A DNA stretch of 64,000 nucleotides. Source: Candidatus Planktophila sp. (lineage in GTDB: Bacteria; Actinomycetota; Actinomycetes; Nanopelagicales; Nanopelagicaceae). The DNA lies in NCBI GenBank assembly GCA_021741905.1, contig JAIOWZ010000003.1, positions 1 to 64,000 on the forward strand, given 5' to 3'. Each line of letters starts with the position of its first letter. Position 1 is the first letter of the stretch. The position numbers and the translations under genes are program-made. This document shows positions 1-9,797 of the stretch, one piece after another. The notes below the pieces were generated by a model. That model was not told where the DNA came from. It saw only the letters and a list, made by a program, of their open reading frames with translations, and searched no databases.

Positions 1-480
1 GATGCAGGAAGTAAAGAGGGCGCCACAGTTGTTGTTGATGGTCGCACACTAGAAATTGCTGGCGATGGCTTCTGGCTGGGCCCAACCTTGTTTGACCATG
101 TGACCCCTGAAATGTCTATTTATAAAGATGAAATCTTTGGTCCGGTATTAAGCATTATTCGTGTTAAGTCATATGACGAAGCGTTAAATCTTGTTAACTC
201 ACATCAATACGGAAACGGCACGGCGATTTTTACAAATGATGGCGGCGCAGCTCGCAGATTCCAGAATGAAGTCGAAGTTGGAATGGTGGGCATCAATGTT
301 CCTATTCCAGTTCCAATGGCGTATTACTCATTTGGTGGATGGAAAAACTCATTATTTGGTGATTCTCATGCGCATGGCACCGAAGGTGTTCACTTCTTTA
401 CTCGTGGCAAAGTTGTTACAAGCCGATGGTTAGATCCAAGCCATGGTGGAATCAACTTAGGTTTCCCACAAAACGATTAA
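1..480 (+). CDS. mmsA: Methylmalonate-semialdehyde dehydrogenase, C-terminal part (truncated by window edge)
   Basis: The reading frame is open from base 1 and ends in TAA; only about 159 C-terminal residues are present, so the catalytic Cys lies outside the window. The tail carries the family motifs [23 protein letters not shown] and [12 protein letters not shown], which match CoA-acylating methylmalonate-semialdehyde dehydrogenase better than generic ALDH. Members convert (methyl)malonate semialdehyde to propionyl- or acetyl-CoA in valine, thymine or inositol breakdown. The track start at 88 is only an internal Met. Exact substrate cannot be judged from this fragment. Confidence 0.85.
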   Translation, partial: DAGSKEGATVVVDGRTLEIAGDGFWLGPTLFDHVTPEMSIYKDEIFGPVLSIIRVKSYDEALNLVNSHQYGNGTAIFTNDGGAARRFQNEVEVGMVGINVPIPVPMAYYSFGGWKNSLFGDSHAHGTEGVHFFTRGKVVTSRWLDPSHGGINLGFPQND

Positions 481-525
481 TCACCACACTAAACAGAAAT
501 CTGGCACGCCTAAAGCTGTAACGAT

Positions 526-554
526 TTCGCCTTATCTTGAGCAAAAGGTAGAAT
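526..554 (+). promoter_or_regulatory. Candidate typA promoter
   Basis: TAGAAT at 549-554 matches the -10 consensus in five of six positions. A weak -35-like TTCGCC lies 17 bp upstream. It sits in the 171-bp gap between mmsA and typA, about 97 bp before the typA start, so the typA mRNA would have a real leader. Confidence 0.35.
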
Positions 555-651
555 AACCACGTGCGGCCGATGGAATTGGCCTCTGTAATACCAAATCGTT
601 GATAGAGGCAAGGCCTTATACAGGGCTGGCTTCCTAAGGAAAGTAGTTTTC

Positions 652-2553
652 GTGGCCAAGATTCAAGAGCACCTCAAAGACCTGCCAGTAAAAAAGCGCG
701 ACAACCTACGTAACGTTGCGATCATCGCTCACGTTGACCACGGTAAAACAACATTGGTTGATGCGATGTTGTGGCAGTCCGGTGCATTTGCTGCACACAA
801 GGTTCAGGGCGAAGGCCAAGACCGCATGATGGATTCAATGGATCTAGAACGCGAAAAGGGAATTACGATTCTTGCCAAGAACACTGCTGTTAAGCGCGGC
901 GACACAATCGTTAACATCATTGATACTCCAGGCCACGCAGATTTTGGTGGCGAAGTAGAGCGCGGACTTGAAATGGTTGACGGCGTTATCTTGTTGGTTG
1001 ATGCTTCAGAGGGTCCACTGCCACAAACACGTTTTGTTTTGCGTAAAGCACTGGAAAAGAATTTGCCAGTTATCTTGTTGATCAACAAGGTTGACCGTCC
1101 AGATTCACGTATCGCTGAAGTTGTTGACGAAGCCTACGAACTATTCCTTGATCTTGGCGCGAATGAAGAGCAGATCGAATTTCCGGTTGTGTATGCATCA
1201 GCAAAAGCTGGCCGTGCATCATTGACACGTCCATCAGATGGTGGAATGCCAGAAGAAACAAATCTTGATGTTTTGTTCGACACTATTTTCTCTGCAATTC
1301 CAGCTCCTGAATATCACGAAGGTGCACCATTGCAAGCACACGTTACAAACCTTGACTCATCTCCATTCCTTGGACGTTTGGCTTTGTGCCGCGTGCGCGA
1401 AGGTGTTATCAAAAAGGGTCAGAATGTCACCTGGATTAAGACAGATGGCACAACAGAGCGCGTAAAGATTTCAGAGCTTTTGATTACAGAAGCACTAGAG
1501 CGAGTACCAACCCTTGAAGCCCATCCTGGCGACATCATCGCCGTGGCAGGTATCGAGACAATTACATTGGGCGAGACACTGGCTGATAATGAAAATCCAC
1601 ACGCACTTCCATTAATCATCGTTGATGAACCATCTATTTCGATGACAATCGGTATTAATACATCTCCTCTGGCTGGCAAGAGCGGCAAGCTGCTTACTGC
1701 GCGCCAAGTAAAGGGACGTTTGGATGCAGAGCTAGTCGGTAACGTTTCCTTGCGTGTGCTCAACACTGATCGTCCAGACACCTGGGAAGTACAGGGTCGC
1801 GGCGAGCTACAGCTAGCTGTGCTTGTTGAAATTATGAAGCGCGAAGGTTTCGAACTAACTGTTGGTAAGCCACAGGTAGTTATTAAGAAGATTGATGGCA
1901 AGATTCACGAACCGATGGAGCGTTTAACAATTGATGCACCAGAAGAGTACTTAGGTGTTCTTACTCAGTTGATGGCGCTTCGCAAGGGTCGCATGGAGCA
2001 AATGGTTAATCACGGAACCGGTTGGATCCGTCTTGATTACAAGGTTCCATCGCGCGGACTTATTGGTTTTAGAACTGAGTTCTTAACTGAAACTCGTGGA
2101 ACTGGTTTGCTCCACCACGTATTTGATGGTTACGAGCCTTGGTTCGGAGATATTCGTACCCGTGCAACTGGATCACTTGTTTCAGACCGTATGGGAACCG
2201 TTACTTCATACGCGCTCTATGGCACACAAGATCGCGGAACTATTTTCGTAGAGCCAGGCGATGAAGTGTATGAAGGTATGGTTATTGGCGAGAACTCTCG
2301 TAACGATGACATGGACGTTAACTGTGTTCGTGAAAAGAAGCTAACTAACATGCGTGCTTCAGGCACAGATGAATCAGAGCGTTTGATTCCGCCCAAGAAG
2401 CTCAACATGGAAGGTGCTCTTGAATTCTGTCGCGAAGATGAGTGCGTGGAGGTAACACCTGCCGTTGTTCGTATCCGTAAGGTTGTTCTCAACGGTGATG
2501 AGCGCGCTCGTGCGACTTCACGTCAAAAGAAGGCAAACCTGAACGTTAATTAA
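652..2553 (+). CDS. typA: Translational GTPase TypA/BipA
   Basis: A ribosome-binding elongation-factor-like GTPase involved in stress adaptation and late ribosome assembly. The 633-residue length is normal. G-domain motifs are clear: AHVDHGKTTL (near residue 25), DTPGHADFGGE (near 90) and NKVDRPD (near 145). The domain II, EF-G-like and TypA-specific C-terminal regions follow, including VPSRGLIGFRTEFLT. The start is GTG at 652, with a CTAAGGAAAG ribosome-binding site upstream. An intrinsic terminator follows the stop, so it is probably monocistronic. Confidence 0.97.
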   Translation: MAKIQEHLKDLPVKKRDNLRNVAIIAHVDHGKTTLVDAMLWQSGAFAAHKVQGEGQDRMMDSMDLEREKGITILAKNTAVKRGDTIVNIIDTPGHADFGGEVERGLEMVDGVILLVDASEGPLPQTRFVLRKALEKNLPVILLINKVDRPDSRIAEVVDEAYELFLDLGANEEQIEFPVVYASAKAGRASLTRPSDGGMPEETNLDVLFDTIFSAIPAPEYHEGAPLQAHVTNLDSSPFLGRLALCRVREGVIKKGQNVTWIKTDGTTERVKISELLITEALERVPTLEAHPGDIIAVAGIETITLGETLADNENPHALPLIIVDEPSISMTIGINTSPLAGKSGKLLTARQVKGRLDAELVGNVSLRVLNTDRPDTWEVQGRGELQLAVLVEIMKREGFELTVGKPQVVIKKIDGKIHEPMERLTIDAPEEYLGVLTQLMALRKGRMEQMVNHGTGWIRLDYKVPSRGLIGFRTEFLTETRGTGLLHHVFDGYEPWFGDIRTRATGSLVSDRMGTVTSYALYGTQDRGTIFVEPGDEVYEGMVIGENSRNDDMDVNCVREKKLTNMRASGTDESERLIPPKKLNMEGALEFCREDECVEVTPAVVRIRKVVLNGDERARATSRQKKANLNVN

Positions 2554-2566
2554 TTTGAATGAAATC

Positions 2567-2600
2567 GGCCCGTGTTAATCACCTAACGCGGGCCTTTTCC
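2567..2600 (+). terminator. Intrinsic terminator after typA
   Basis: An 11-bp stem (GGCCCGTGTTA with TAACGCGGGCC, one G-U pair) closes a 6-nt loop and is followed by TTTTCC. It lies 13 bp after the typA stop and separates it from adnA. Confidence 0.85.
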
Positions 2601-2636
2601 ATGTTCTGCCTCAATTTGTCACCTCTCTGAGGCAAG

Positions 2637-5600
2637 ATGCTCACTGTGAGTAAGCAGCCCTTCAACCTTGTGCGACAGGTACTCCACCCTGCTCCTACGG
2701 TTTTGGATGCATTTCAAGTCTCAGTTGTTTCTCACCGTGGTTGCCCCATTGTTGTGCAAGGCGGACCCGGCACAGGCAAGACGACTGTTTTAATCGAAGC
2801 AGCACTTGCCCGAATTCAAGAAGGACAAAATCCAGACTCGATACTGCTGCTGACCTATGGTCGCGAGCGAGCATCTGAACTTCGTGATTCGATTGCACTG
2901 CGCACGACAAAGACAATGTTTGAACCATTGGCAAGAACTTTCCATTCATTAGCATTTTCGGTTTTAAAGATGAAGGCAAAGGGAGACCCCGATCCGATTT
3001 TGCTCAGTGGCCCAGAACAAGAAAGCTATATCCGCGAATTGCTGAAAGGTGATATCGAAGATGGTTTTAAAGAATGGCCCGAAGAATTACATAAAGCGTT
3101 AATTACAAATGGGTTTGCTCGCGAACTTCGCGATTTAATTCTGCGTGCATCAGAGCGCGGCATAGACGCCAATGAGTTAGCAATACTCGGTAAGCAAGAG
3201 GGTGAAAAGTATTGGGAAGCAGCCGCTGCCTTCTGGAAGAGATACACCAATTCGATGGTCATGCGCGAGTTCAGCGCGCAAGATGCAAAGCTGCGCATTG
3301 ATCCTTCAGAATTAGTCTCACGGGCATCGATTCATCTGCGTAACAATTCAGATTTGCTGGATCAACTGCGCCTGAGATTTACAACAATTATGGTGGATGA
3401 GTTTCAGGAAAGTGATCCTGCACAACGCGAACTACTCTCACTGCTTGCAGATAGAGATGTAATCATCTGTGCTGATGCAGATAGCGCCGTTGGTCGCTTC
3501 CGTGGAGCAGATCCTGATGGGTTGTCAGCAGCGCTAGATCCATATCGGGCAGAGGAAGTTGTGTTGGGTCATGTCTATCGCAATGCAAAGGCAATCTTTG
3601 ACGTTGGTCATAAATACGTGCAGAAATTTCCTGGATCTCCGGTAACCAGGAAACGCTCTGCGGTAAATGAAAATCAAGGTTTTGTGGGGGTTTATCGCTT
3701 TAGATCTGGCGCGGAAGAGGCAGCCTTTATTGCTCATCAATTCCGAAGTGCTCACTTGCGACAAGGGATTTCCTATAGTGACATGGCTGTGGTTCTGCGC
3801 ACACCAGGTGTTCAAGCATCAGCTTTGCGGCGAGCGTTTTCACAGGTAGGTATTCCTGTTGCATCTGAGCTTCAAGCGTTAGCTGGAAATCCCGCAATTA
3901 CTCCATTTTTATTATTGGCACGTGTTGCAATCGGTGCGCAACCACTTAATTTAGATACTGCAGAGCGCTTACTGCTCTCTGAATTTGGTGGCGCGGACTC
4001 TATTTCTTTGCGTCGCATTCGCCGAGCGATGATTACAGCGCGTCCTGAAGGTGATGATCGTTCAGGAACGCAGTTGTTGCTAGATGCAATTAGTGATGGG
4101 CAATTATTCATTGAAGGTGCAGACAGCGTGCTGCGCGTTCATGCCTTGTTAAAGGGCGCAAAGGCAATAGCGCGAAATAAGACCGCGCTAGCCGATGATC
4201 TGTTGTGGTTTATTTGGGACAACGCTGTAACAAGTGACGGACAGAAGCTGTCCAATGCATGGCGCAATCAAGCATTGCGTCCAGGAATCCGTGGAGCAGC
4301 AGCTGATCGTGATCTAGATGCGGTGATGCAGTTGTTTGAATCGGCTGCTCGTTATTCTGAACGTTTTCCGCTATCAGGTCCTGCTGCTTTTGTTAATGAA
4401 ATCGCAACTGAAGATATTGCTGGCGATGTTATTACAGCCAAGGGAGTACGCCCAGATTTTGTGGAGATCCTTACCGTGCACAGTGCAAAGGGTCGCCAGT
4501 GGGATTTGGTTGCAATCGCAGGTCTGCAAGAAGGAACCTGGCCTAATTTGAAGCAGCGTTCTTCACTCCTAGGTGCTGAACGATTAGTGGAACGCAAGCG
4601 AAATCCAGAAACTCCAAGAGATCAGCTAGATGTCATTGCAGCCAATGGACTGATGCAGGATGAACAGCGCTTGTTCCATGTGGCTTTAACGCGCGCCAAA
4701 CAATCACTTTTAATCACTGCGGTGCAGCGTGAGGATGAAGAGCCATCACAATTCTTTGAAGAAATCGAAGTCATGTTTACAACAGCTAAGGGTGAGGAGC
4801 CCGTCCTTACTGATGTTCCTCACCCAATCACAGCACCTGCATTAGTGGCAGAACTTCGTGCGCAGTTAGCTGGGCCAAAGGCACAAGAAGCCGCAGCGCT
4901 CTTGAAGGCGATGAGTACTGAGGGAATACATCTTGCAAATCCGACGAGTTGGATTGGTTCTGTTCCATTGAGTACTGATGCGTCAGTTATTGATGCAGAC
5001 CAAGAGGTAATCGTTTCACCATCAGGTGCTGAGTCATTTCTTGAATGCGGTGTGAAATGGTTCTTGCAAAATAACGGTGGTTCAGATGGTGATAGCACTG
5101 CGCAGGTTTTGGGTTCTGCGATTCACGCCTTTGCAGCCAAAATGGTGCAAGAACCTGACATTAGTCGTGAACAGCTAATTGAATCCTTGGAAAAATCGTG
5201 GAAATTAATTGATCCTGAAAGTGGCTGGGTCAGTGCATCCCATCTTGAATCAGCGGTCATCATGCTTGAAAAGTTTGTGGAATATCACAAGGAAACTAAG
5301 CGCGAAGTAAAGGGCGCTGAACTACGCTTTGATGTGAAATTAGGTCGTGCACGAATTATTGGAACTGTAGACCGCCTTGAAGTAGAAGCCGATGGTTCGC
5401 TATTTATTATTGACTTTAAAACCGGAAACACCGCAATTAGCAAAGAAGATGCAAAGAAGAATTTGCAGCTTGCTAGTTATCAGTTAGGTGTTGCCGAAGG
5501 TGGATTTGCTGACGGCAATAAGTCGGCAGGTGCCGAACTTGTGTATTTGGGCACAAGTAGTGCTGGGGCTGCAATCCGCCAACAATATGCAATAGATCTT

Positions 5601-5747
5601 GAAGAAACAAAGGCAACGATCGAAACGATCGGTGAGGGGATGGGTGCTGCGACCTTCTTCGCTACCATCAATAAGCGCTGTAAAGGCTGCCCAGTAAGGA
5701 AATCCTGCCCTGTTCAAAGTGATGGGCGGGCGGTGAACGAGTCATGA
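2637..5747 (+). CDS. adnA: AdnA-type helicase-nuclease subunit (UvrD-like motor plus RecB-like nuclease with Fe-S staple)
   Basis: One subunit of the actinobacterial AdnAB motor-nuclease, which resects DNA double-strand breaks. The SF1 Walker A GGPGTGKTT is at about 42-50, and Walker B VDEFQES at about 253. The C-terminal nuclease shows GSAIHAF, GTVDRLEV and IIDFKTG (Asp near 926). Cysteines in FLECGVKW and RCKGCPVRKSC fit an AddB-type 4Fe-4S staple. The length of 1036 aa is close to mycobacterial AdnA. GTG at 2646 is an alternative start; GAGG at about 2629-2632 gives 4-nt spacing to the ATG. Its stop overlaps the adnB start (ATGA). Assignment as AdnA rather than AdnB rests on the cysteines and gene order. 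Confidence 0.88.
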   Translation: MLTVSKQPFNLVRQVLHPAPTVLDAFQVSVVSHRGCPIVVQGGPGTGKTTVLIEAALARIQEGQNPDSILLLTYGRERASELRDSIALRTTKTMFEPLARTFHSLAFSVLKMKAKGDPDPILLSGPEQESYIRELLKGDIEDGFKEWPEELHKALITNGFARELRDLILRASERGIDANELAILGKQEGEKYWEAAAAFWKRYTNSMVMREFSAQDAKLRIDPSELVSRASIHLRNNSDLLDQLRLRFTTIMVDEFQESDPAQRELLSLLADRDVIICADADSAVGRFRGADPDGLSAALDPYRAEEVVLGHVYRNAKAIFDVGHKYVQKFPGSPVTRKRSAVNENQGFVGVYRFRSGAEEAAFIAHQFRSAHLRQGISYSDMAVVLRTPGVQASALRRAFSQVGIPVASELQALAGNPAITPFLLLARVAIGAQPLNLDTAERLLLSEFGGADSISLRRIRRAMITARPEGDDRSGTQLLLDAISDGQLFIEGADSVLRVHALLKGAKAIARNKTALADDLLWFIWDNAVTSDGQKLSNAWRNQALRPGIRGAAADRDLDAVMQLFESAARYSERFPLSGPAAFVNEIATEDIAGDVITAKGVRPDFVEILTVHSAKGRQWDLVAIAGLQEGTWPNLKQRSSLLGAERLVERKRNPETPRDQLDVIAANGLMQDEQRLFHVALTRAKQSLLITAVQREDEEPSQFFEEIEVMFTTAKGEEPVLTDVPHPITAPALVAELRAQLAGPKAQEAAALLKAMSTEGIHLANPTSWIGSVPLSTDASVIDADQEVIVSPSGAESFLECGVKWFLQNNGGSDGDSTAQVLGSAIHAFAAKMVQEPDISREQLIESLEKSWKLIDPESGWVSASHLESAVIMLEKFVEYHKETKREVKGAELRFDVKLGRARIIGTVDRLEVEADGSLFIIDFKTGNTAISKEDAKKNLQLASYQLGVAEGGFADGNKSAGAELVYLGTSSAGAAIRQQYAIDLEETKATIETIGEGMGAATFFATINKRCKGCPVRKSCPVQSDGRAVNES

Positions 5748-8700
5748 CAAAAGCCCAGTACACACCTGAAGACATCATCAAAAAGTTGCAGGCACATCCA
5801 AAGTTTGGTTCAGAGATTAAACCAATTACCAAACACCAATCAGCGATCATTAGTAGTGGGCTAGAACCCGCTGTTGTTATTGCAGGTGCCGGCTCTGGCA
5901 AGACCGAGACAATGAGCAACCGCGTTTTGTATTTAGTTGCAAACGGTTTTGCCACACCTGATCAAATCTTGGGTCTGACCTTTACTCGTAAGGCTGCCGG
6001 TGAACTATCTGTTCGTATTCGCAAGCGTCTGCGCCAACTCTCACAATTAAAAGAGTTTGAGCACATCACATCTTCAAACACTTCTGTTACTACCTACCAT
6101 TCTTATGCTGGCAAGTTACTCAGCGAGCATGCGATTCGTTATGGGATAGATGCAGATGCTGATCCATTAGGCGAGGCAGCCATTTGGCAGATCGCATCTG
6201 ATGTTGTGCGTAACTGGTCTGATGATTCTTATCGCAATGACAGCGCCGTAAGCACTGTAATTAAAGATTTGTTGGGACTTTCTAAATTTATGTTAGAGCA
6301 CCAAGTCAAGGCTGCAGATATTGAAGCGATCGGCAACGAAATGCTGGGCAAGTTAGAACTACTTGCAGGCAGCACTAATGAAGATACCCGCGCAGTTGCG
6401 CGTGCAATGCGCCAACGTAATTCGCTCTTGCCGATGGTTGATGCATTTATGGAACGTCGCAAAGCATCAGGTGAGCTTTCATTTGATGATCAGATGTCGT
6501 TGGCTGCAGATATTTCACAGAACTTTGCAGATGTAGGCGCATTAGAGCGTGGCAAGTACACAGTGGTTTTGCTGGATGAGTATCAAGACACATCACAGTC
6601 GCAGGTGCGCATGTTGTCGTCTCTCTATGGGGCAGGACATCCAGTAATGGCTGTGGGAGACCCATCGCAGGCTATTTACACCTGGCGTGGGGCATCTGCC
6701 GGGACTATGGCCTCATTCGACAAGTACTTTCCAAAGGCGCAAGGGCAAACCGGAACTGAGCAATTCTCACTTCCTACAACTTTCCGCAATGACGCAATCA
6801 TTCTCGCTGCGGCCAACAGCATCAGCGCACAGATCAAGGCTGATGGTGGACAACAAGTTGTCGAACTAGAAGCGCGTGATGATGCAGGACCAGGTGAACT
6901 TGCCTATGGGATCTATGAAACTGTTGAAACAGAGTCACAAGCAATCGCTGAATACTTCAAAGCGCTTTGGAATCCAGAAGATAAGAAATCTTTTGCTGTC
7001 TTAGTCCGAAAACGTAGTCAAATACCTTCAATCGAAGGTGCTTTGCGCGAACAAGGCCTACCTGTTGAGGTAATCGGTATTGGTGGCTTGATTCATATTC
7101 CAGAGGTGGCAGATGTTGTGACCTTAATGAAGATTATCACTGACCCTGATGCAGGTTCATCATTGATGCGCCACTTAACTGGGCCACGAATTAATTTAGG
7201 TCCTCGTGATATTGCAGCACTCGGTGGATTTAGCCGAGAGCGCGCTAAAGCTATGCATGCAGATTCAAAGAGTTTCATCAAAAAGATTGCTGCCGGAAAT
7301 CCTGATCAACTAGAAGCAGATGATCAATTCTCTGGATCCATTATTGATGCACTTGATGAAATCACTTCGGCGAAGAAGAGTGGGTTTAGCGAGCTTGGTT
7401 ATCAACGTCTAGTCACCTTCGCACAAGATCTTCGTCGTTTGCGCTCACGTGCCGGCGGACAAATCACGGATTTAGTAACAGAGATTGAGAACTACCTAAC
7501 ACTTGAATCTGAAATTACTTTGCGTGAAGGAACACAGACAGGTCGCAGGCACCTAGATCGATTCCTAGATGAGGCTTCAAAGTTTGAACGAAGCGGTGGC
7601 TCTGTTTCAGCCTTCCTAGATTGGCTAGATATTGCATCTGATGAAGAAGGTGGCTTAAAGGTTGGAGCCCCTGAAGTACGCACAGATGTAGTGCAAATCC
7701 TTACGGTTCACATGGCAAAGGGTGCTGAGTGGGATGTTGTTGCTGTGCCTGGTTTATCGGAAGGAACATTCCCTGGGGTTAATCGCTCTGACCCGGATAA
7801 CTGGCTAAAAAATGAAAAGCATGTGCCATTTGCCCTGCGCGGAGATGCACACGAGCTGCCACGGTTTACATTAGATGGAATCACAAAAAACAGCGATGCG
7901 GCAAAGGCAATTAAAGAGTTTGCTCGTCAATGTGTTGATCACATCAAGATGCGCGAAGAAATGCGCCTTGCCTATGTTGCTGTGACCCGTGCTCGCACCC
8001 ACTTAATCTGCACAGCCTCATGGTGGCGAGATGGCGCAAACTCGGTATCTCCATCAAACTTCTTTACTCTGATTGCAGGTGCGGCAAGTGCCAACGGTGG
8101 TCGATTGATTTCAGATGTTGCCGCACCTGAAGATGGTGCTGAAAACCCAACACTTGAGAATCCACAAACAGCTGTGTGGCCACGAGATTATCTGGGGGAT
8201 AAACGGGCACAGTTTGATGCAGCTATCGAATTAGTTAATGCTTCAAGTGTTCATCCATTGATCGATTCACAGGATCCTGAAGTGAACTCTTGGATTATGG
8301 ATGCTCATAGTTTGATTACCGAACAACGAAAGCGCGCTATAGATGTGGTTAAAGTCGCATTACCAACTCGTCTTTCAACTTCCACTTTGGTTGCTTTGCA
8401 TGAAAACCCACAAGAGCTTGCACTGAACATTCGTCGTCCAATGCCACGTGGCCAAGATCAATACTCTCGTCGCGGTACGGCATTTCACTTATGGGTAGAA
8501 CGTCAATTCACAGATGCCGCTACCTTATTTGGTGATGAGTATCTAGATTACTTAGATCCACTAGATGATGATTCAAAGTTGGAGGATCTAAAGGCTGCCT
8601 GGTTAAAGAGTGCTTACGCAAATCGCACACCTGCCCGGGTGGAAGTTCCTTTTGAAACAACTATTGCAGGGGTGTTAATCCGTGGTCGAATTGATGCTAT

Positions 8701-8944
8701 TTATGCTGATGGAGATGGCTTCCAGGTGGTTGATTGGAAGACAGGTTCAAAGCAGTTAGGAAAGTCGGCGCAGGTGCAATTGGCAATGTATCGCTTGGCC
8801 TGGGCAAAGTTATCTGGCTGCGATATTTCAAAGGTTTCTGCGGCGTTCTACTATGTGCCATCAGGTGTTACAGATCAGCCAGCAGACCTTTTGGATGAGG
8901 CAGCACTAATAGCTCTGATTTCCTCTGTTGACCCAGCGTCCTAG
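5744..8944 (+). CDS. adnB: AdnB-type helicase-nuclease subunit (UvrD-like motor plus RecB-like nuclease)
   Basis: Partner of AdnA in break resection. The SF1A motor has GAGSGKTET (about 48-56), LDEYQDTSQSQ (about 277), GDPSQAIYTWRGA and LTVHMAKGAEWD. The C-terminal nuclease has RRGTAFHLWVE, IRGRIDAIY and VVDWKTGSK (Asp near 997). The Fe-S cysteines of the partner are absent, as expected for AdnB. The length of 1066 aa is normal. The 4-bp ATGA overlap with adnA argues for coupled translation and equal stoichiometry. It ends 19 bp before the convergent EEP gene, with no visible terminator. Confidence 0.9.
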   Translation: MTKAQYTPEDIIKKLQAHPKFGSEIKPITKHQSAIISSGLEPAVVIAGAGSGKTETMSNRVLYLVANGFATPDQILGLTFTRKAAGELSVRIRKRLRQLSQLKEFEHITSSNTSVTTYHSYAGKLLSEHAIRYGIDADADPLGEAAIWQIASDVVRNWSDDSYRNDSAVSTVIKDLLGLSKFMLEHQVKAADIEAIGNEMLGKLELLAGSTNEDTRAVARAMRQRNSLLPMVDAFMERRKASGELSFDDQMSLAADISQNFADVGALERGKYTVVLLDEYQDTSQSQVRMLSSLYGAGHPVMAVGDPSQAIYTWRGASAGTMASFDKYFPKAQGQTGTEQFSLPTTFRNDAIILAAANSISAQIKADGGQQVVELEARDDAGPGELAYGIYETVETESQAIAEYFKALWNPEDKKSFAVLVRKRSQIPSIEGALREQGLPVEVIGIGGLIHIPEVADVVTLMKIITDPDAGSSLMRHLTGPRINLGPRDIAALGGFSRERAKAMHADSKSFIKKIAAGNPDQLEADDQFSGSIIDALDEITSAKKSGFSELGYQRLVTFAQDLRRLRSRAGGQITDLVTEIENYLTLESEITLREGTQTGRRHLDRFLDEASKFERSGGSVSAFLDWLDIASDEEGGLKVGAPEVRTDVVQILTVHMAKGAEWDVVAVPGLSEGTFPGVNRSDPDNWLKNEKHVPFALRGDAHELPRFTLDGITKNSDAAKAIKEFARQCVDHIKMREEMRLAYVAVTRARTHLICTASWWRDGANSVSPSNFFTLIAGAASANGGRLISDVAAPEDGAENPTLENPQTAVWPRDYLGDKRAQFDAAIELVNASSVHPLIDSQDPEVNSWIMDAHSLITEQRKRAIDVVKVALPTRLSTSTLVALHENPQELALNIRRPMPRGQDQYSRRGTAFHLWVERQFTDAATLFGDEYLDYLDPLDDDSKLEDLKAAWLKSAYANRTPARVEVPFETTIAGVLIRGRIDAIYADGDGFQVVDWKTGSKQLGKSAQVQLAMYRLAWAKLSGCDISKVSAAFYYVPSGVTDQPADLLDEAALIALISSVDPAS

Positions 8945-8963
8945 CTCAAAGTTCTAAGCTGAA

Positions 8964-9770
8964 TTAATCTGTTGGGATCTCTATCTGCAAGGGCAGATGA
9001 TCGCTCATTCCTTTATGTGAATAGATAATCTGCTTAACATCGCTAGCTGTAAGAGTTGGCGATAACATAAAGTCAATTTGAACTTTTGGAAGCCAGCTTG
9101 GGAATGTGTTACCACTTCCAAGTGAGTGCCACTTTATTCCTGCCACAACTCTGGTAAATGGAATATTCATGTCTCCCATGATGATTGTTTTGTGTGGCTC
9201 ACTGCCTAATTTGTGAGCCCAACGCTTAATCAAGACTAATTGCTTGTAATTGTAAAAAGGCACGAAAGAAAGATGGGTATTAATGATCAACCAACCGTTT
9301 TCTAGATGTGCAGCAAGAGCACTTCTTGGATGATCGCGCACATAGAAACGTTTCAACTTTCCGTCAACAGGAAACATCATGAAAACGCCAAATGGTGCGC
9401 CCTTTAAATCTAAGCGATGCCAGGATTTAACTGGCAACTGTGAAACCATTCCGATTCCATAGCCCGCTTCACCTTCTTGGCTTTTGTTTGTCACTATCTT
9501 TAAATCTGTTGTTTCAGGTTTACGCCACTTTTCATCTGGATTACCAAACAGTGATGGCGCAAAAGCCCAATCAGCAGCCCCCATGGCAGTTGCAATATTT
9601 CCAACTTGGTTGTGATTGCCTGAACGTTCCAGGAAGTAATCAACTTCTTGGACACCAATAACATCGCTCTTTAAATTCAGTATTTCTGCCTCTAACAGGG
9701 CCAAAGCATCAACGGACGGGTCTGGTGGAATGGCCATTCCGTGCAGCAAATTCCATGAGGTTACGCGCAT
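8964..9770 (-). CDS. Endonuclease/exonuclease/phosphatase (EEP) family protein
   Basis: The metal-dependent phosphoesterase fold is recognisable from NLLHG near the N-terminus, GVQEVDY (catalytic Glu), INTHLSF, GDMNIPF (Asp/Asn) and SDHLPLQIE (terminal Asp-His pair). The length is 268 aa, with no signal peptide. The family covers DNA repair nucleases, sphingomyelinases and phosphoinositide phosphatases, and I cannot pick the substrate. Its position inside the DNA-repair block, on the opposite strand, is suggestive only. No Shine-Dalgarno is seen; TAGCCT lies exactly 6 nt before the ATG, which suggests a leaderless transcript. Confidence 0.85.
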   Translation of the reverse strand: MRVTSWNLLHGMAIPPDPSVDALALLEAEILNLKSDVIGVQEVDYFLERSGNHNQVGNIATAMGAADWAFAPSLFGNPDEKWRKPETTDLKIVTNKSQEGEAGYGIGMVSQLPVKSWHRLDLKGAPFGVFMMFPVDGKLKRFYVRDHPRSALAAHLENGWLIINTHLSFVPFYNYKQLVLIKRWAHKLGSEPHKTIIMGDMNIPFTRVVAGIKWHSLGSGNTFPSWLPKVQIDFMLSPTLTASDVKQIIYSHKGMSDHLPLQIEIPTD

Positions 9771-9797
9771 TGCCCAAGGCTAGTAGCGTTCACCCCT
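9771..9797. promoter_or_regulatory. 27-bp divergent promoter region (EEP gene / nudC)
   Basis: On the minus strand TAGCCT (9777-9782) is followed by 6 nt and the EEP ATG. On the plus strand TAGCGT (9784-9789) is followed by 8 nt and the nudC ATG. Neither gene has a Shine-Dalgarno. Any -35 elements would have to lie inside the opposing gene. Confidence 0.5.

Noticed and set aside
1419-1901. 160-aa minus-strand ORF inside typA
   Set aside because: Ser/Thr-rich shadow of conserved TypA coding sequence.
2637-8944. Tandem helicase-nuclease genes considered as an anti-phage defence system
   Set aside because: Domain order, C-terminal Fe-S cysteines in the first protein, and the neighbourhood with nudC, uvrD2 and whiB7 match the housekeeping AdnAB repair complex.
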